A stretch of DNA of 64,000 nucleotides. Source: Anthopleura xanthogrammica. Lineage: Eukaryota > Cnidaria > Anthozoa > Actiniaria > Actiniidae. A model generated the notes under the pieces. It was not told where the DNA came from and ran no database searches. It worked only from the letters and a program-made list of their open reading frames with translations. Each line of letters starts with the position of its first letter. The stretch's first letter is position 1. The DNA lies in NCBI GenBank assembly GCA_964019055.1, contig OZ025217.1:7499966-7563965 (forward strand), read 5' to 3'. Below are positions 1-13,373 of the stretch, in pieces. The position numbers were made by a program, and so were the translations under genes.

Positions 1-686
1 AGTAAAGGTGATTTTTGGTCAAAAAAGGTGTTTTTTGCTGAGAAAATCTGAAATTTGCTGAGAATTTTCTTTTGCTCAAAACACGACGTTTTCACTCCTA
101 AACGCAAGTTTTGGCCGAGAAAAGCACATTTTGGATGTCCAAAACACTGTTTTGCTGGAAAAAAAAAAGCTTTTTAGCCCAAAAAACTGAAAAATGGCCA
201 TTTTGGCTCTCAAAACCAGGTTTTTCGCTGACGGTGTGACCTGTTTGCTGAAACCCCCACTTCTTGCTCATGAAAATACCTCTTGAGATAAAAACACGAC
301 TTTTTGGCGAAAAAAAATGTGGTTTCGGCTGAGTAAAGGTGCTTTTTGGTCAAAAAAGGTGTTTTTTGCTGAGAAAATCTGAAATTTGCTGAGAATTTTC
401 TTTTGCTCAAAACACGACGTTTTCACTGCTAAACGCAAGTTTTGGCCGAGAAAAGCACATTTTGGATGTCCAAAACACTGTTTTGCTGGAAAAAAAAAGC
501 TTTTTAGCCCAAAAAACTGAAAAATGGCCATTTTGGCTCTCAAAACCAGGTTTTTCGCTGACGGTGTGACCTGTTTGCTGAAACCCCCACTTCTTGCTCA
601 TGAAAATACCTCTTGAGATAAAAACACGACTTTTTGGCGAAAAAAATGGGCTTTTGGCTGAGTAAAGGTGCTTTTTGGTCAAAAAA

Positions 687-724
687 GGCGTTTTTGGTCA
701 AAAAAGGCGTTTTTGGTCAAAAAA
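687..724. repeat. Double gain of a 19-bp T-tract/A-tract module
   Basis: Two extra copies of a 19-bp module (ggcgtttttggtcaaaaaa) sit in tandem at 687-705 and 706-724, making this monomer about 38 bp longer than standard. It is the only place in the window where I see two extra copies. Confidence 0.9.
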
Positions 725-3598
725 GGTGTTTTTTGCTGAGAAAATCTGAAATTTGCTGAGAATTTTCTTTTGCTCTAAACACGACGTTTTCACTGCTAAA
801 CGCAAGTTTTGGCCGAGAAAAGCACATTTTGGATGTCCAAAACAGTGTTTTGCTGGGAAAAAAAGCTTTTTAGCCCAAAAAACTGAAAAATGGCCATTTT
901 GGCTCTGAAAACCAGGTTTTTCGCTGACGGTGTGACCTGTTTGCTGAAACCCCCACTTCTTGCTCATGAAAATACCTCTTGAGATAAAAACACGACTTTT
1001 TGGCGAAAAAAAATGGGCTTTTGGCTGAGTAAAGGTGCTTTTTGGTCAAAAAAGGTGTTTTTTGCTTAGAAAATCTGAAATTTGCTGAGAATTTTCTTTT
1101 GCTCAAAACACGACGTTTTCACTGCTAAACGCAAGTTTTGGCCGAGAAAAGCACATTTTGGATGTCCAAAACAGTGTTTCGCTGGGAAAAAAAGCTTTTT
1201 AGCCCAAAAAACTGAAAAATGGCCATTTTGGCTCTCAAAACCAGGTTTTTTCGCTGACGGTGTGACCTGTTTGCTGAAACCCCCACTTCTTGCTCATGAA
1301 AATACCTCTTGAGATAAAAACACGACTTTTTGGCGAAAAAAAATGGGGTTTCGGCTGAGTAAAGGTGCTTTTTGGTCAAAAAAGGTGTTTTTGGCTGAGA
1401 AAATCTGAAATTTGCTGAGAATTTTCTTTTGCTCAAAACACGACGTTTTCACTGCTAAACGCAAGTTTTGGCCGAGAAAAGCACTTGTTGGATGTCCAAA
1501 ACACTGTTTTGCTGGAAAAAAAAGCTTTTTAGCCCAAAAAACTGAAAAATGGCCATTTTGGCTCTCAAAACCAGGTTTTTCGCTGACGGTGTGACCTGTT
1601 TGCTGAAACCCCCACTTCTTGCTCATGAAATTGCCTCTTGAGATAAAAACACGACTTTTTGGCGAAAAAAAATGGGGTTTTGGCTGAGTAAAGGTGCTTT
1701 TTGGTCAAAAAAGGTGTTTTTGGCTGAGAAAATCTGAAATTTGCTGAGAATTTTCTTTTGCTCAAAACACGACGTTTTCACTGCTAAACGCAAGTTTTGG
1801 CCGAGAAAAGCACATTTTGGATGTCCAAATCACTGTTTTGCTGGAAAAAAAAAGCTTTTTAGCCCAAAAAACTGAAAAATGGCCATTTTGGCTCTCAAAA
1901 CCAGGTTTTTCGCTGACGGTGTGACCTGTTTGCTGAAACCCCCACTTCATGCTCATGAAAATACCTCTTGAGATAAAAACACGACTTTTTGGCGAAAAAA
2001 AATGGGCTTTTGGCTGAGTAAAGGTGCTTTTTGGTCAAAAAAGGTGTTTTTTGCTGAGAAAATCTGAAATTTGCTGAGAATTTTCTTTCGCTCAAAACAC
2101 GACGTTTTCACTGCTAAACGCAAGTTTTGGCCGAGAAAAGCACATTTTGGATGTCCAAAACACTGTTTTGCTGGGAAAAAAAAGCTTTTTAGCCCAAAAA
2201 ACTGAAAAATGGCCATTTTGGCTCTCAAAACCAGGTTTTTCGCTGACGGTGTGACCTGTTTGCTGAAACCCCCACTTCTTGCTCATGAAAATACCTCTTG
2301 AGATAAAAACACGACTTTTTGGCGAAAAAAAATGGGCTTTTGGCTGAGTAAAGGTGCTTTTTGGTCAAAAAAGGTGTTTTTGGCTGAGAAAATCTGAAAT
2401 TTGCTGAGAATTTTCTTTTGCTCAAAACACGACGTTTTCACTGCTAAACGCAAGTTTTGGCCGAGAAAAGCACATTTTGGATGTCCAAAACACTGTTTTG
2501 CTGGAAAAAAAAGCTTTTTAGCCCAAAAAACTGAAAAATGGCCATTTTGGCTCTCAAAACCAGGTTTTTCGCTGACGGTGTGACCTGTTTGCTGAAACCC
2601 CCACTTCTTGCTCATGAAATTACCTTTTGAGATAAAAACACGACTTTTTGGCGAAAAAAAATGGGCTTTTGGCTGAGTAAAGGTGCTTTTTGGTCAAAAA
2701 AGGTGTTTTTGGCTGAGAAAATCTGAAATTTGCTGAGAATTTTCTTTTGCTCAAAACACGACGTTTTCACTGCTAAACGCAAGTTTTGGCCGAGAAAAGC
2801 ACATTTTGGATGTCCAAAACACTGTTTTGCTGGGAAAAAAAGCTTTTTAGCCCAAAAAACTGAAAAATGGCCATTTTGGCTCTCAAAACCAGGTTTTTCG
2901 CTGACAGTGTGACCTGTTTGCTGAAACCCCCACTTCTTGCTCATGAAATTACCTCTTGAGATAAAAACACGACTTTTTGGCGAAAAAAAATGGGCTTTTG
3001 GCTGAGTAAAGGTGCTTTTTGGTCAAAAAAGGTGTTTTTTGCTGAGAAAATCTGAAATTTGCTGAGAATTTTCTTTTGCTCAAAACACGACGTTTTCACT
3101 GCTAAACGCAAATTTTGGCCGAGAAAAGCACATTTTGGATGTCCAAAACACTGTTTTGCTGGACAAAAAAAGCTTTTTAGCCCAAAAAACTGAAAATGGC
3201 CATTTTGGCTCTCAAAACCAGGTTTTTCGCTGACGGTGTGACCTGTTTGCTCAAACCCCCACTTCTTGCTCATGAAAATACCTCTTGAGATAAAAACACG
3301 ACTTTTTGGCGAAAAAAAATGGGCTTTTGGCTGAGTAAAGGTGCTTTTTGGTCAAAAAAGGTGTTTTTTGCTTAGAAAATCTGAAATTTGCTGAGAATTT
3401 TCTTTTGCTCAAAACACGACGTTTTCACTGCTAAACGCAAGTTTTGGCCGAGAAAAGCACATTTTGGATGTCCAAAACACTGTTTTGCTGGAAAAAAAAG
3501 CTTTTTAGCCCAAAAAACTGAAAAATGGCCATTTTGGCTCTCAAAACCAGGTTTTTCGCTGACGGTGTGACCTGTTTGCTGAAACCCCCACTTCTTGC

Positions 3599-4950
3599 TC
3601 ATGAAAATACCTCTTGAGATAAAAACACGACTTTTTGGCGAAAAAAAATGGGGTTTTGGCTGAGTAAAGGTGCTTTTTGGTCAAAAAAGGTGTTTTTGGC
3701 TGAGAAAATCTGAAATTTGCTGAGAATTTTCTTTTGCTCAAAACACGACGTTTTCACTGCTAAACGCAAGTTTTGGCCGAGAAAAGCACATTTTGGATGT
3801 CCAAAACACTGTTTTGCTGGGAAAAAAAGCTTTTTAGCCCAAAAAACTGAAAAATGGCCATTTTGGCTCTCAAAACCAGGTTTTTCGCTGACGGTGTGAC
3901 CTGTTTGCTGAAACCCCCACTTCTTGCTCATGAAAATACCTCTTTAGATAAAAACACGACTTTTTGGCGAAAAAAAATGGGGTTTTGGTTGAGTAAAGGT
4001 GCTTTTTGGTCAAAAAAGGTGTTTTTGGTCAAAAAAGGTGTTTTTTGCTGAGAAAATCTGAAATTTGCTGACAATTTTCTTTCGCTCAAAACACGACGTT
4101 TTCACTGCTAAACGCAAGTTTTGGCCGAGAAAAGCACATTTTGGATGTCCAAAACACTGTTTTGCTGGAAAAAAAAGCTTTTTAGCCCAAAAAACTGAAA
4201 AATGGCCATTTTGGCTCTCAAAACCAGGTTTTTCGCTGACGGTGTGACCTGTTTGCTGAAACCCCCACTTCTTGCTCATGAAAATACCTCTTGAGATAAA
4301 AACACGACTTTTTGGCGAAAAAAAATGGGGTTTTGGCTGAGTAAAGGTGCTTTTTGGTCAAAAAAGGTGTTTTTGGCTGAGAAAATCTGAAATTTGCTGA
4401 GAATTTTCTTTTGCTCAAAACACGACGTTTTCACTGCTAAACGCAAGTTTTGGCCGAGAAAAGCACATTTTGGATGTCCAAAACACTGTTTTGCTGGAAA
4501 AAAAAAGCTTTTTAGCCCAAAAAACTGAAAAATGGCCATTTTGGCTCTCAAAACCAGGTTTTTCGCTGACGGTGTGACCTGTTTGCTGAAACCCCCACTT
4601 CTTGCTCATGAAAATACCTCTTTAGATAAAAACACGACTTTTTGGCGAAAAAAATGGGGTTTTGGTTGAGTAAAGGTGCTTTTTGGTCAAAAAAGGTGTT
4701 TTTGGTCAAAAAAGGTGTTTTTTGCTGAGAAAATCTGAAATTTGCTGAGAATTTTGTTTTGCTCAAAACACGACGTTTTCACTGCTAAACGCAAGTTTTG
4801 GCCGAGAAAAGCACATTTTGGATGTCCAAAACACTGTTTTGCTGGAAAAAAAAGCTTTTTAGCCCAAAAAACTGAAAAATGGCCAATTTGGCTCTCAAAA
4901 CCAGGTTTTTCGCTGACGGTGTGACCTGTTTGCTGAAACCCCCACTTCTT
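3599..4950. repeat. Tandem duplication of a monomer pair (~677-bp spacing)
   Basis: Two rare markers recur about 677 bp apart: the word tctttagataaaa (about 3,941 and 4,619) and an extra 19-bp module after a ggttgagtaaagg variant (4,018 and 4,695). The spacing equals one standard plus one long monomer. Boundaries are approximate. Confidence 0.7.
4018..4036. repeat. Single extra 19-bp module (example of a recurring length variant)
   Basis: One additional T5/A6 module lengthens the monomer to about 348 bp. Equivalent extra modules lie at 4,695-4,713, 8,328-8,346, 12,626-12,644, 17,579-17,597, 18,260-18,278, 20,586-20,604, 24,230-24,248, 31,488-31,506, 54,220-54,238 and 55,225-55,243. All are at the same monomer position, so they share an origin or a slippage hotspot. 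The extra copy mostly has GGCG; the first two have GGTG. Confidence 0.9.
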
Positions 4951-5701
4951 GCTCATGAAAATACCTCTTGAGATAAAAACACGACTTTTTGGCGAAAAAA
5001 AATGGGGTTTCGGCTGAGTAAAGGTGCTTTTTGGTCAAAAAAGGTGTTTTTGGCTGAGAATATCTGAAATTTGCTGAGAATTTTCTTTCGCTCAAAACAC
5101 GACGTTTTCACTGCTAAACGCAAGTTTTGGCCGAGAAAAGCACATTTTGGATGTCCAAAACACTGTTTTGCTGGAAAAAAAAGCTTTTTAGCCCAAAAAA
5201 CTGAAAAATGGCCATTTTGGCTCTCAAAACCAGGTTTTTCGCTGACGGTGTGACCTGTTTGCTGAAACCCCCACTTCTTGCTCATGAAAATACCTCTTGA
5301 GATAAAAACACGACTTTTTGGCGAAAAAAAATGGGCTTTTGGCTGAGTAAAGGTGCTTTTTGGTCAAAAAAGGTGTTTTTGGCTGAGAAAATCTGAAATT
5401 TGCTGAGAATTTTCTTTTGCTCAAAACACGACGTTTTCACTGCTAAACGCAAGTTTTGGCCGAGAAAAGCACATTTTGGAATTCCAAAACACTGTTTTGC
5501 TGGAAAAAAAAGCTTTTTAGCCCAAAAAACTGAAAAATGGCCATTTTGGCTCTCAAAACCAGGTTTTTCGCTGACGGTGTGACCTGTTTGCTGAAACCCC
5601 CACTTCTTGCTCATGAAAATACCTCTTGAGATAAAAACACGACTTTTTGGCAAAAAAAAAATGGGCTTTTGGCTGTGTAAAGGTGCTTTTTGGTCAAAAA
5701 A

Positions 5702-5721
5702 GGTGCTTTTTGGTCAAAAAA
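5702..5721. repeat. Independent 20-bp module duplication
   Basis: Here the neighbouring 20-bp module (ggtgctttttggtcaaaaaa) is duplicated, not the 19-bp one. This length variant therefore arose separately from the ggcg class at the same hotspot. Confidence 0.85.
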
Positions 5722-8700
5722 GGTGTTTTTTGCTGAGAAAATCTGAAATTTGCTGAGAATTTTCTTTTGCTCAAAACACGACGTTTTCACTGCTAAACGC
5801 AAGTTTTGGCCGAGAAAAGCACATTTTGGATGTCCAAAACACTGTTTTGCTGAAAAAAAAAAAAGCTTTTTCGCCCAAAAAACTGAAAAATGGCCATTTT
5901 GGCTCTCAAAACCAGGTTTTTCGCTGACGGTGTGACCTGTTTGCTGAAACCCCACTTCTTGCTCATGAAAATACCTCTTGAGATAAAAACACGACTTTTT
6001 GGTGAAAAAAAATTGGCTTTTGGCTGAGTAAAGGTGCTTTATGGTCAAAAAAGGTGTTTTTTGCTGAGAAAATCTGAAATTTGCTGACAATTTTAATTTG
6101 CTCAAAACACGACGTGTTCACTGCTAAACGCAAGTTTTGGCCGAGAAAAGCACATTTTGGATGTCCAAAACACTGTTTTGCTGGAAAAAAAAGCTTTTTA
6201 GCCCAAAAAACTGAAAAATGGCCATTTTGGCTCTCAAAACCAGGTTTTTCGCTGACGGTGTGACCTGTTTGCTGAAACCCCCACTTCTTGCTCATGAAAA
6301 TACCTCTTGAGATAAAAACACGACTTTTTGGCGAAAAAAAATGGGCTTTTGGCTGAGTAAAGGTGCTTTTTGGTCAAAAAAGGTGTTTTTTGCTGAGAAA
6401 ATCTGAAATTTGCTGAGAATTTTCTTTTGCTCAAAACACGACGTTTTCACTGCTAAACGCAAGTTTTGGCCGAGAAAAGCACATTTTGGATGTCCAAAAC
6501 ACTGTTTTGCTGGAAAAAAAAGCTTTTTAGCCCAAAAAACTGAAAAATGGCCATTTTGGCTCTCAAAACCAGGTTTTTCGCTGACGGTGTGACCTGTTTG
6601 CTGAAACCCCCACTTCTTGCTCATGAAAATACCTCTTGAGATAAAAACACGACTTTTTGGCGAAAAAAAATGGGCTTTTGGCTGAGTAAAGGTGCTTTTT
6701 GGTCAAAAAAGGTGTTTTTGGCTGAGAAAATCTGAAATTTGCTGACAATTTTCTTTTGCTCAAAACACGACGTTTTCACTGCTAAACGCAAGTTTTGGCC
6801 GAGAAAAGCACATTTTGGATGTCCAAAACACTGTTTTGCTGGAAAAAAAAGCTTTTTAGCCCAAAAAACTGAAAAATGGCCATTTTGGCTCTCAAAACCA
6901 GGTTTTTCGCTGACGGTGTGACCTGTTTGCTGAAACCCCCACTTCTTGTTCATGAAAATACCTCTTGAGATAAAAACACGACTTTTTGGCGAAAAAAAAT
7001 GGGCTTTTGGCTGAGTAAAGGTGCTTTTTGGTCAAAAAAGGTGTTTTTTGCTGAGAAAATCTGAAATTTGCTGACAATTTTCTTTTGCTCAAAACACGAC
7101 GTTTTCACTGCTAAACGCAAGTTTTGGCCGAGAAAAGCACATTTTGGATGTCCAAAACACTGTTTTGCTGGAAAAAAAAGCTTTTTAGCCCAAAAAACTG
7201 AAAAATGGCCATTTTGGCTCTCAAAACCAGGTTTTTCGCTGACGGTGTGACCTGTTTGCTGAAACCCCCACTTCTTGCTCATGAAAATACCTCTTGAGAT
7301 AAAAACACGACTTTTTGGCGAAAAAAAATGGGCTTTTGCCTGAGTAAAGGTGCTTTTTGGTCAAAAAAGGTGTTTTTTGCTTAGAAAATCTGAAATTTGC
7401 TGAGAATTTTCTTTTGCTCAAAACACGACGTTTTCACTGCTAAACGCAAGTTTTGGCCGAGAAAAGCACATTTTGGATGTCCAAAACACTGTTTTGCTGG
7501 AAAAAAAAGCTTTTTAGCCCAAAAAACTGAAAAATGGCCATTTTGGCTCTCAAAACCAGGTTTTTCGCTGACGGTGTGACCTGTTTGCTGAAACCCCCAC
7601 TTCTTGCTCATGAAAATACCTCTTGAGATAAAAACACGACTTTTTGGCGAAAAAGGTGCTTTTTGGTCAAAAAAGGTGTTTTTTGCTGAGAAAATCTGAA
7701 ATTTGCTGACAATTTTCTTTTGCTCAAAACACGACGTTTTCACTGCTAAACGCAAGTTTTGGCCGAGAAAAGCACATTTTGGATGTCCAAAACACTGTTT
7801 TGCTGGGAAAAAAAGCTTTTTAGCCCAAAAAACTGAAAAATGGCCATTTTGGCTCTCAAAACCAGGTTTTTCGCTGACGGTGTGACCTGTTTGCTGAAAC
7901 CCCCACTTCTTGCTCATGAAAATAAGTCTTGAGATAAAAACACGACTTTTTGGCGAAATAAAATGGGCTTTTGGCTGAGTAAAGGTGCTTTTTGGTCAAA
8001 AAAGGTGTTTTTTGCTTAGAAAATCTGAAATTTGCTGAGAATTTTCTTTTGCTCAAAACACGACGTTTTCACTGCTAAACGCAAGTTTTGGCCGAGAAAA
8101 GCACATTTTGGATGTCCAAAACACTGTTTTGCTGGAAAAAAAAGCTTTTTAGCCCAAAAAAAAATGGCCATTTTGGCTCTCAAAACCAGGTTTTTCGCTG
8201 ACGGTGTGACCTGTTTGCTGAAACCCCCACTTGTTGCTCATGAAAATACCTCTTGAGATAAAAACACGACTTTTTGGCGAAAAAAAATGGGCTTTTGGCT
8301 GAGTAAAGGTGCTTTTTGGTCAAAAAAGGCGTTTTTGGTCAAAAAAGGTGTTTTTTGCTGAGAAAATCTGAAATTTGCTGACAATTTTCTTTCGCTCAAA
8401 ACACGACGTTTTCACTGCTAAACGCAAGTTTTGGCCGAGAAAAGCACATTTTGGATGTCCAAAACACTGTTTTGCTGGAAAAAAAAGCTTTTTAGCCCAA
8501 AAAACTGAAAAATGGCCATTTTGGCTCTCAAAACCAGGTTTTTCGCTGACGGTGTGACCTGTTTGCTGAAACCCCCACTTCTTGCTCATGAAAATACCTC
8601 TTGAGATAAAAACACGACTTTTTGGCGAAAAAAAATGGGCTTTTGGCTGAGTAAAGGTGCTTTTTGGTCAAAAAAGGTGTTTTTTGCTGAGAAAATCTGA

Positions 8701-9714
8701 AATTTGCTGACAATTTTCTTTCGCTCAAAACACGACGTTTTCACTGCTAAACGCAAGTTTTGGCCGAGAAAAGCACATTTTGGATGTCCAAAACACTGTT
8801 TTGCTGGGAAAAAAAGCTTTTTAGCCCAAAAAACGGAAAAATGGCCATTTTGGCTCTCAAAACCAGGTTTTTCGCTGACGGTGTGACCTGTTTGCTGAAA
8901 CCCCCACTTCTTGCTCATGAAAATACCTCTTGAGATAAAAACACGACTTTTTGGCGAAAAAAAATGGGCTTTTGGCTGAGTAAAGGTGCTTTTTGGTCAA
9001 AAAAGTTGTTTTTTGCTGAGAAAATCTGAAATTTGCTGACAATTTTCTTTTGCTCAAAACACGACGTTTTCACTGCTAAACGCAAGTTTTGGCCGAGAAA
9101 AGCACATTTTGGATGTCCAAAACACTGTTTTGCTGGAAAAAAAAGCTTTTTAGCCCAAAAAACTGAAAAATGGCCATTTTGGCTCTCAAAACCAGGTTTT
9201 TCGCTGACGGTGTGACCTGTTTGCTGAAACCCCCACTTCTTGCTCATGAAAATACCTCTTGAGATAAAAACACGACTTTTTGGCGAAAAAAAATGGGCTT
9301 TTGGCTGAGTAAAGGTGCTTTTTGGTCAAAAAAGGTGTTTTTGGCTGAGAAAATCTGAAATTTGCTGAGAATTTTCTTTTGCTCAAAACACGACGTTTTC
9401 ACTGCTAAACGCAAGTTTTGGCCGAGAAAAGCACATTTTGGATGTCCAAAACACTGTTTTGCTGGAAAAAAAAGCTTTTTAGCCCAAAAAACTGAAAAAT
9501 GGCCATTTTGGCTCTCAAAACCAGGTTTTTCGCTGACGGTGTGACCTGTTTGCTGAAACCCCCACTTCTTGCTCATGAAAATACCTCTTGAGATAAAAAC
9601 ACGACTTTTTGGCGAAAAAAAATGGGCTTTTGGCTGAGTAAAGGTGCTTTTTGGTCAGAAAAGGTGTTTTTGGCTGAGAAAATCTGAAATTTGTTGAGAA
9701 TTTTCTTTTGCTCA

Positions 9715-10830
9715 AAACACGACGTTTTCACTGCTAAACGCAAGTTTTGGCCGAGAAAAGCACATTTTGGATGTCCAAAACACTGTTTTGCTGGAAAAAA
9801 AAGCTTTTTAGCCCAAAAAACTGAAAAATGGCCATTTTGGCTCTCAAAACCAGGTTTTTCGCTGACGGTGTGACCTGTTTGCTGAAACCCCCACTTCTTG
9901 CTCATGAAAACACCTCTTGAGATAAAAACACGACTTTTTGGCGTAAAAAAAATGGGCTTTTGGCTGAGTAAAGGTGCTTTTTGGTTAAAAAAGGTGTTTT
10001 TGGCTGAGAAAATCTGAAATTTGCTGAGAATTTTCTTTTGCTCAAAACACGACGTTTTCACTGCTAAACGCAAGTTTTGGCCGAGAAAAGCACATTTTGG
10101 ATGTCCAAAACACTGTTTTGCTGGGAAAAAAAAGCTTTTTAGCCCAAAAAACTGAAAAATGGCCATTTTGGCTCTCAAAACCAGGTTTTTCGCTGACGGT
10201 GTGACCTGTTTGCTGAAACCCCCACTTCTTGCTCATGAAAATACCTCTTGAGATAAAAACACGACTTTTTGGCGAAAAAAAATGGGCTTTTGGCTGAGTA
10301 AAGGTGCTTTTTGGTCAAAAAAGGTGTTTTTTGCTGAGAAAATCTGAAATTTGCTGACAATTTTCTTTTGCTCAAATCACGACGTTTTCACTGCTAAACG
10401 CAAGTTTTGGCCGAGAAAAGCACATTTTGGATGTCCAAAACACTGTTTTGCTGGAAAAAAAAGCTTTTTAGCCCAAAAAACTGAAAAATGGCCATTTTGG
10501 CTCTCAAAACCAGGTTTTTCGCTGACGGTGTGACCTGTTTGCTGAAACCCCCACTTCTTGCTCATGAAAATACCTCTTGAGACAAAAACACGACTTTTTG
10601 GCGAAAAAAAATGGGCTTTTGGCTGAGTAAAGGTGCTTTCTGGTCAAAAAAGGTGTTTTTGGCTGAGAAAATCTGAAATTTGCTGAGAATTTTCTTTTGC
10701 TCAAAACACGACGTTTTCACTGCTAAACGCAAGTTTTGGCCGAGAAAAGCACATTTTGGATGTCCAAAACACTGTTTTGCTGGAAAAAAAAGCTTTTTAG
10801 CCCAAAAAACTGAAAAATGGCCATTTTGGC
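9715..10830. repeat. Segment shared with 29,563-30,678 (19,848 bp apart), first copy
   Basis: Private variants occur in the same order in both places: gcgtaaaaaaaatggg, ggttaaaaaagg, then gagacaaaaacacg with gctttctggtc. The offset is 19,848 bp throughout. The copies differ at a few bases, for example ctcaaatcac at about 10,374 against ctcaaaacac at about 30,222. Confidence 0.8.
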
Positions 10831-11494
10831 TCTCAAAACCAGGTTTTTCGCTGACGGTGTGACCTGTTTGCTGAAACCCCCACTTCTTGCTCATGAAAAT
10901 ACCTCTTGAGATAAAAACACGACTTTTTGGCGAAAAAAAATGGGCTTTTGGCTGAGTAAAGGTGCTTTTTGGTCAAAAAAGGTGTTTTTTGCTGAGAAAA
11001 TCTGAAATTTGCTGACAATTTTCTTTTGCTCAAAACACGACGTTTTCACTGCTAAACGCAAGTTTTGGCCGAGAAAAGCACATTTTGGATGTCCAAAACA
11101 CTGTTTTGCTGGAAAAAAAAGCTTTTTAGCCCAAAAAACTGAAAAATGGCCATTTTGGCTCTCAAAACCAGGTTTTTCGCTGACGGTGTGACCTGTTTGC
11201 TGAAACCCCCACTTCTTGCTCATGAAAATACCTCTTGAGACAAAAACACGACTTTTTGGCGAAAAAAAATGGGCTTTTGGCTGAGTAAAGGTGCTTTCTG
11301 GTCAAAAAAGGTGTTTTTGGCTGAGAAAATCTGAAATTTGCTGAGAATTTTCTTTTGCTCAAAACACGACGTTTTCACTGCTAAACGCAAGTTTTGGCCG
11401 AGAAAAGCACATTTTGGATGTCCAAAACACTGTTTTGCTGGAAAAAAAAGCTTTTTAGCCCAAAAAACTGAAAAATGGCCATTTTGGCTCTCAA
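10178..11494. repeat. 658-bp dimer duplicated in tandem
   Basis: A pair of monomers, one with gacaattttc and one with gagacaaaaac plus gctttctggtc, occurs twice in a row. The diagnostic C falls at 10,583 and 11,241, exactly 658 bp (2 x 329) apart. Because the second monomer type also occurs at 30,431, the local duplication lies inside a long-range duplicated family. Confidence 0.85.
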
Positions 11495-13373
11495 AACCAG
11501 GTTTTTCGCTGACGGTGTGACCTGTTTGCTGAAACCCCCACTTCTTGCTCATGAAAATACCTCTTGAGATAAAAACACGACTTTTTGGCGAAAAAAAATG
11601 GGCTTTTGGCTGAGTAAAGGTGCTTTTTGGTCAAAAAAGGTGTTTTTTGCTGAGAAAATCTGAAATTTGCTGACAATTTTCTTTTGCTCAAAACACGACG
11701 TTTTCACTGCTAAACGCAAGTTTTGGCCGAGAAAAGCACATTTTGGATGTCCAAAACACTGTTTTGCTGGAAAAAAAAGCTTTTTAGCCTAAAAAACTGA
11801 AAAATGGCCATTTTGGCTCTCAAAACCAGGTTTTTCGCTGACGGTGTGACCTGTTTGCTGAAACCCCCACTTCTTGCTCATGAAAATACCTCTTGAGATA
11901 AAAACACGACTTTTTGGCGAAAAAAAATGGGCTTTTGGCTGAGTAAAGGTGCTTTTTGGTCAAAAAAGGTGTTTTTTGCTGAGAAAATCTGAAATTTGCT
12001 GACAATTTTCTTTTGCTCAAAACACGACGTTTTCACTGCTAAACGCAAGTTTTGGCCGAGAAAAGCACATTTTGGATGTCCAAAACACTGTTTTGCTGGA
12101 AAAAAAAACTTTTTAGCCCAAAAAACTGAAAAATGGCCATTTTGGCTCTCAAAACCAGGTTTTTCGCTGACGGTGTGACCTGTTTGCTGAAACCCCCACT
12201 TCTTGCTCATGAAAATATCTCTTGAGATAAAAACACGACTTTTTGGCGAAAAAAAATGGGCTTTTGGCTGAGTAAAGGTGCTTTTTGGTCAAAAAAGGTG
12301 TTTTTTGCTGAGAAAATCTGAAATTTGCTGACAATTTTCTTTTGCTCAAAACACGACGTTTTCACTGCTAAACGCAAGTTTTGGCCGAGAAAAGCACATT
12401 TTGGATGTCCAAAACACTGTTTTGCTGGAAAAAAAAACTTTTTAGCCCAAAAAACTGAAAAATGGCCATTTTGGCTCTCAAAACCAGGTTTTTCGCTGAC
12501 GGTGTGACCTGTTTGCTGAAACCCCCACTTCTTGCTCATGAAAATATCTCTTGAGATAAAAACACGACTTTTTGGCGAAAAAAAATGGGCTTTTGGCTGA
12601 GTAAAGGTGCTTTTTGGTCAAAAAAGGCGTTTTTGGTCAAAAAAGGTGTTTTTTGCTGAGAAAATTGGAAATTTGCTGAGAATTTTCTTTCGCTCAAAAC
12701 ACGACGTTTTCACTGCTAAACGCAAGTTTTGGCCGAGAAAAGCACATTTTGGATGTCCAAAACACTGTTTTGCTGGAAAAAAAAGCTTTTTAGCCCAAAA
12801 AACTGAAAAATGGCCATTTTGGCTCTCAAAACCAGGTTTTTCGCTGACGGTGTGACCTGTTTGCTGAAACCCCCACTTCTTGCTCATGAAAATACCTCTT
12901 AAGATAAAAACACGACTTTTTGGCGAAAAAAAATGGGCTTTTGGCTGAGTAAAGGTGCTTTTTGGTCAAAAAAGGTGTTTTTGGCTGAGAAAATCTGAAA
13001 TTTGCTGAGAATTTTCTTTTGCTCAAAACACGACGTTTTCACTGCTAAACGCAAGTTTTGGCCGAGAAAAGCACATTTTGGATGTCCAAAACACTGTTTT
13101 GCTGGGAAAAAAAGCTTTTTAGCCCAAAAAACTGAAAAATGGCCATTTTGGCTCTCAAAACCAGGTTTTTCGCTGACGGTGTGACCTGTTTGCTGAAACC
13201 CCCACTTCTTGCTCATGAAAATACCTCTTGAGATAAAAACACGACTTTTTGGCGAAAACAAATGGGCTTTTGGCTGAGTAAAGGTGCTTTTTGGTCAAAA
13301 AAGGTGTTTTTTGCTGAGAAAATCTGAAATTTGCTGAGAATTTTCTTTTGCTCAAAACACGACGTTTTCACTG

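Noticed and set aside
9573..10178. 201-codon minus-strand open frame, with a similar one at 29,421-30,026
   Set aside because: Both come from the same duplicated satellite segment, with a +1 A-tract change that joins two frames. They reflect shared ancestry, not selection for a protein.
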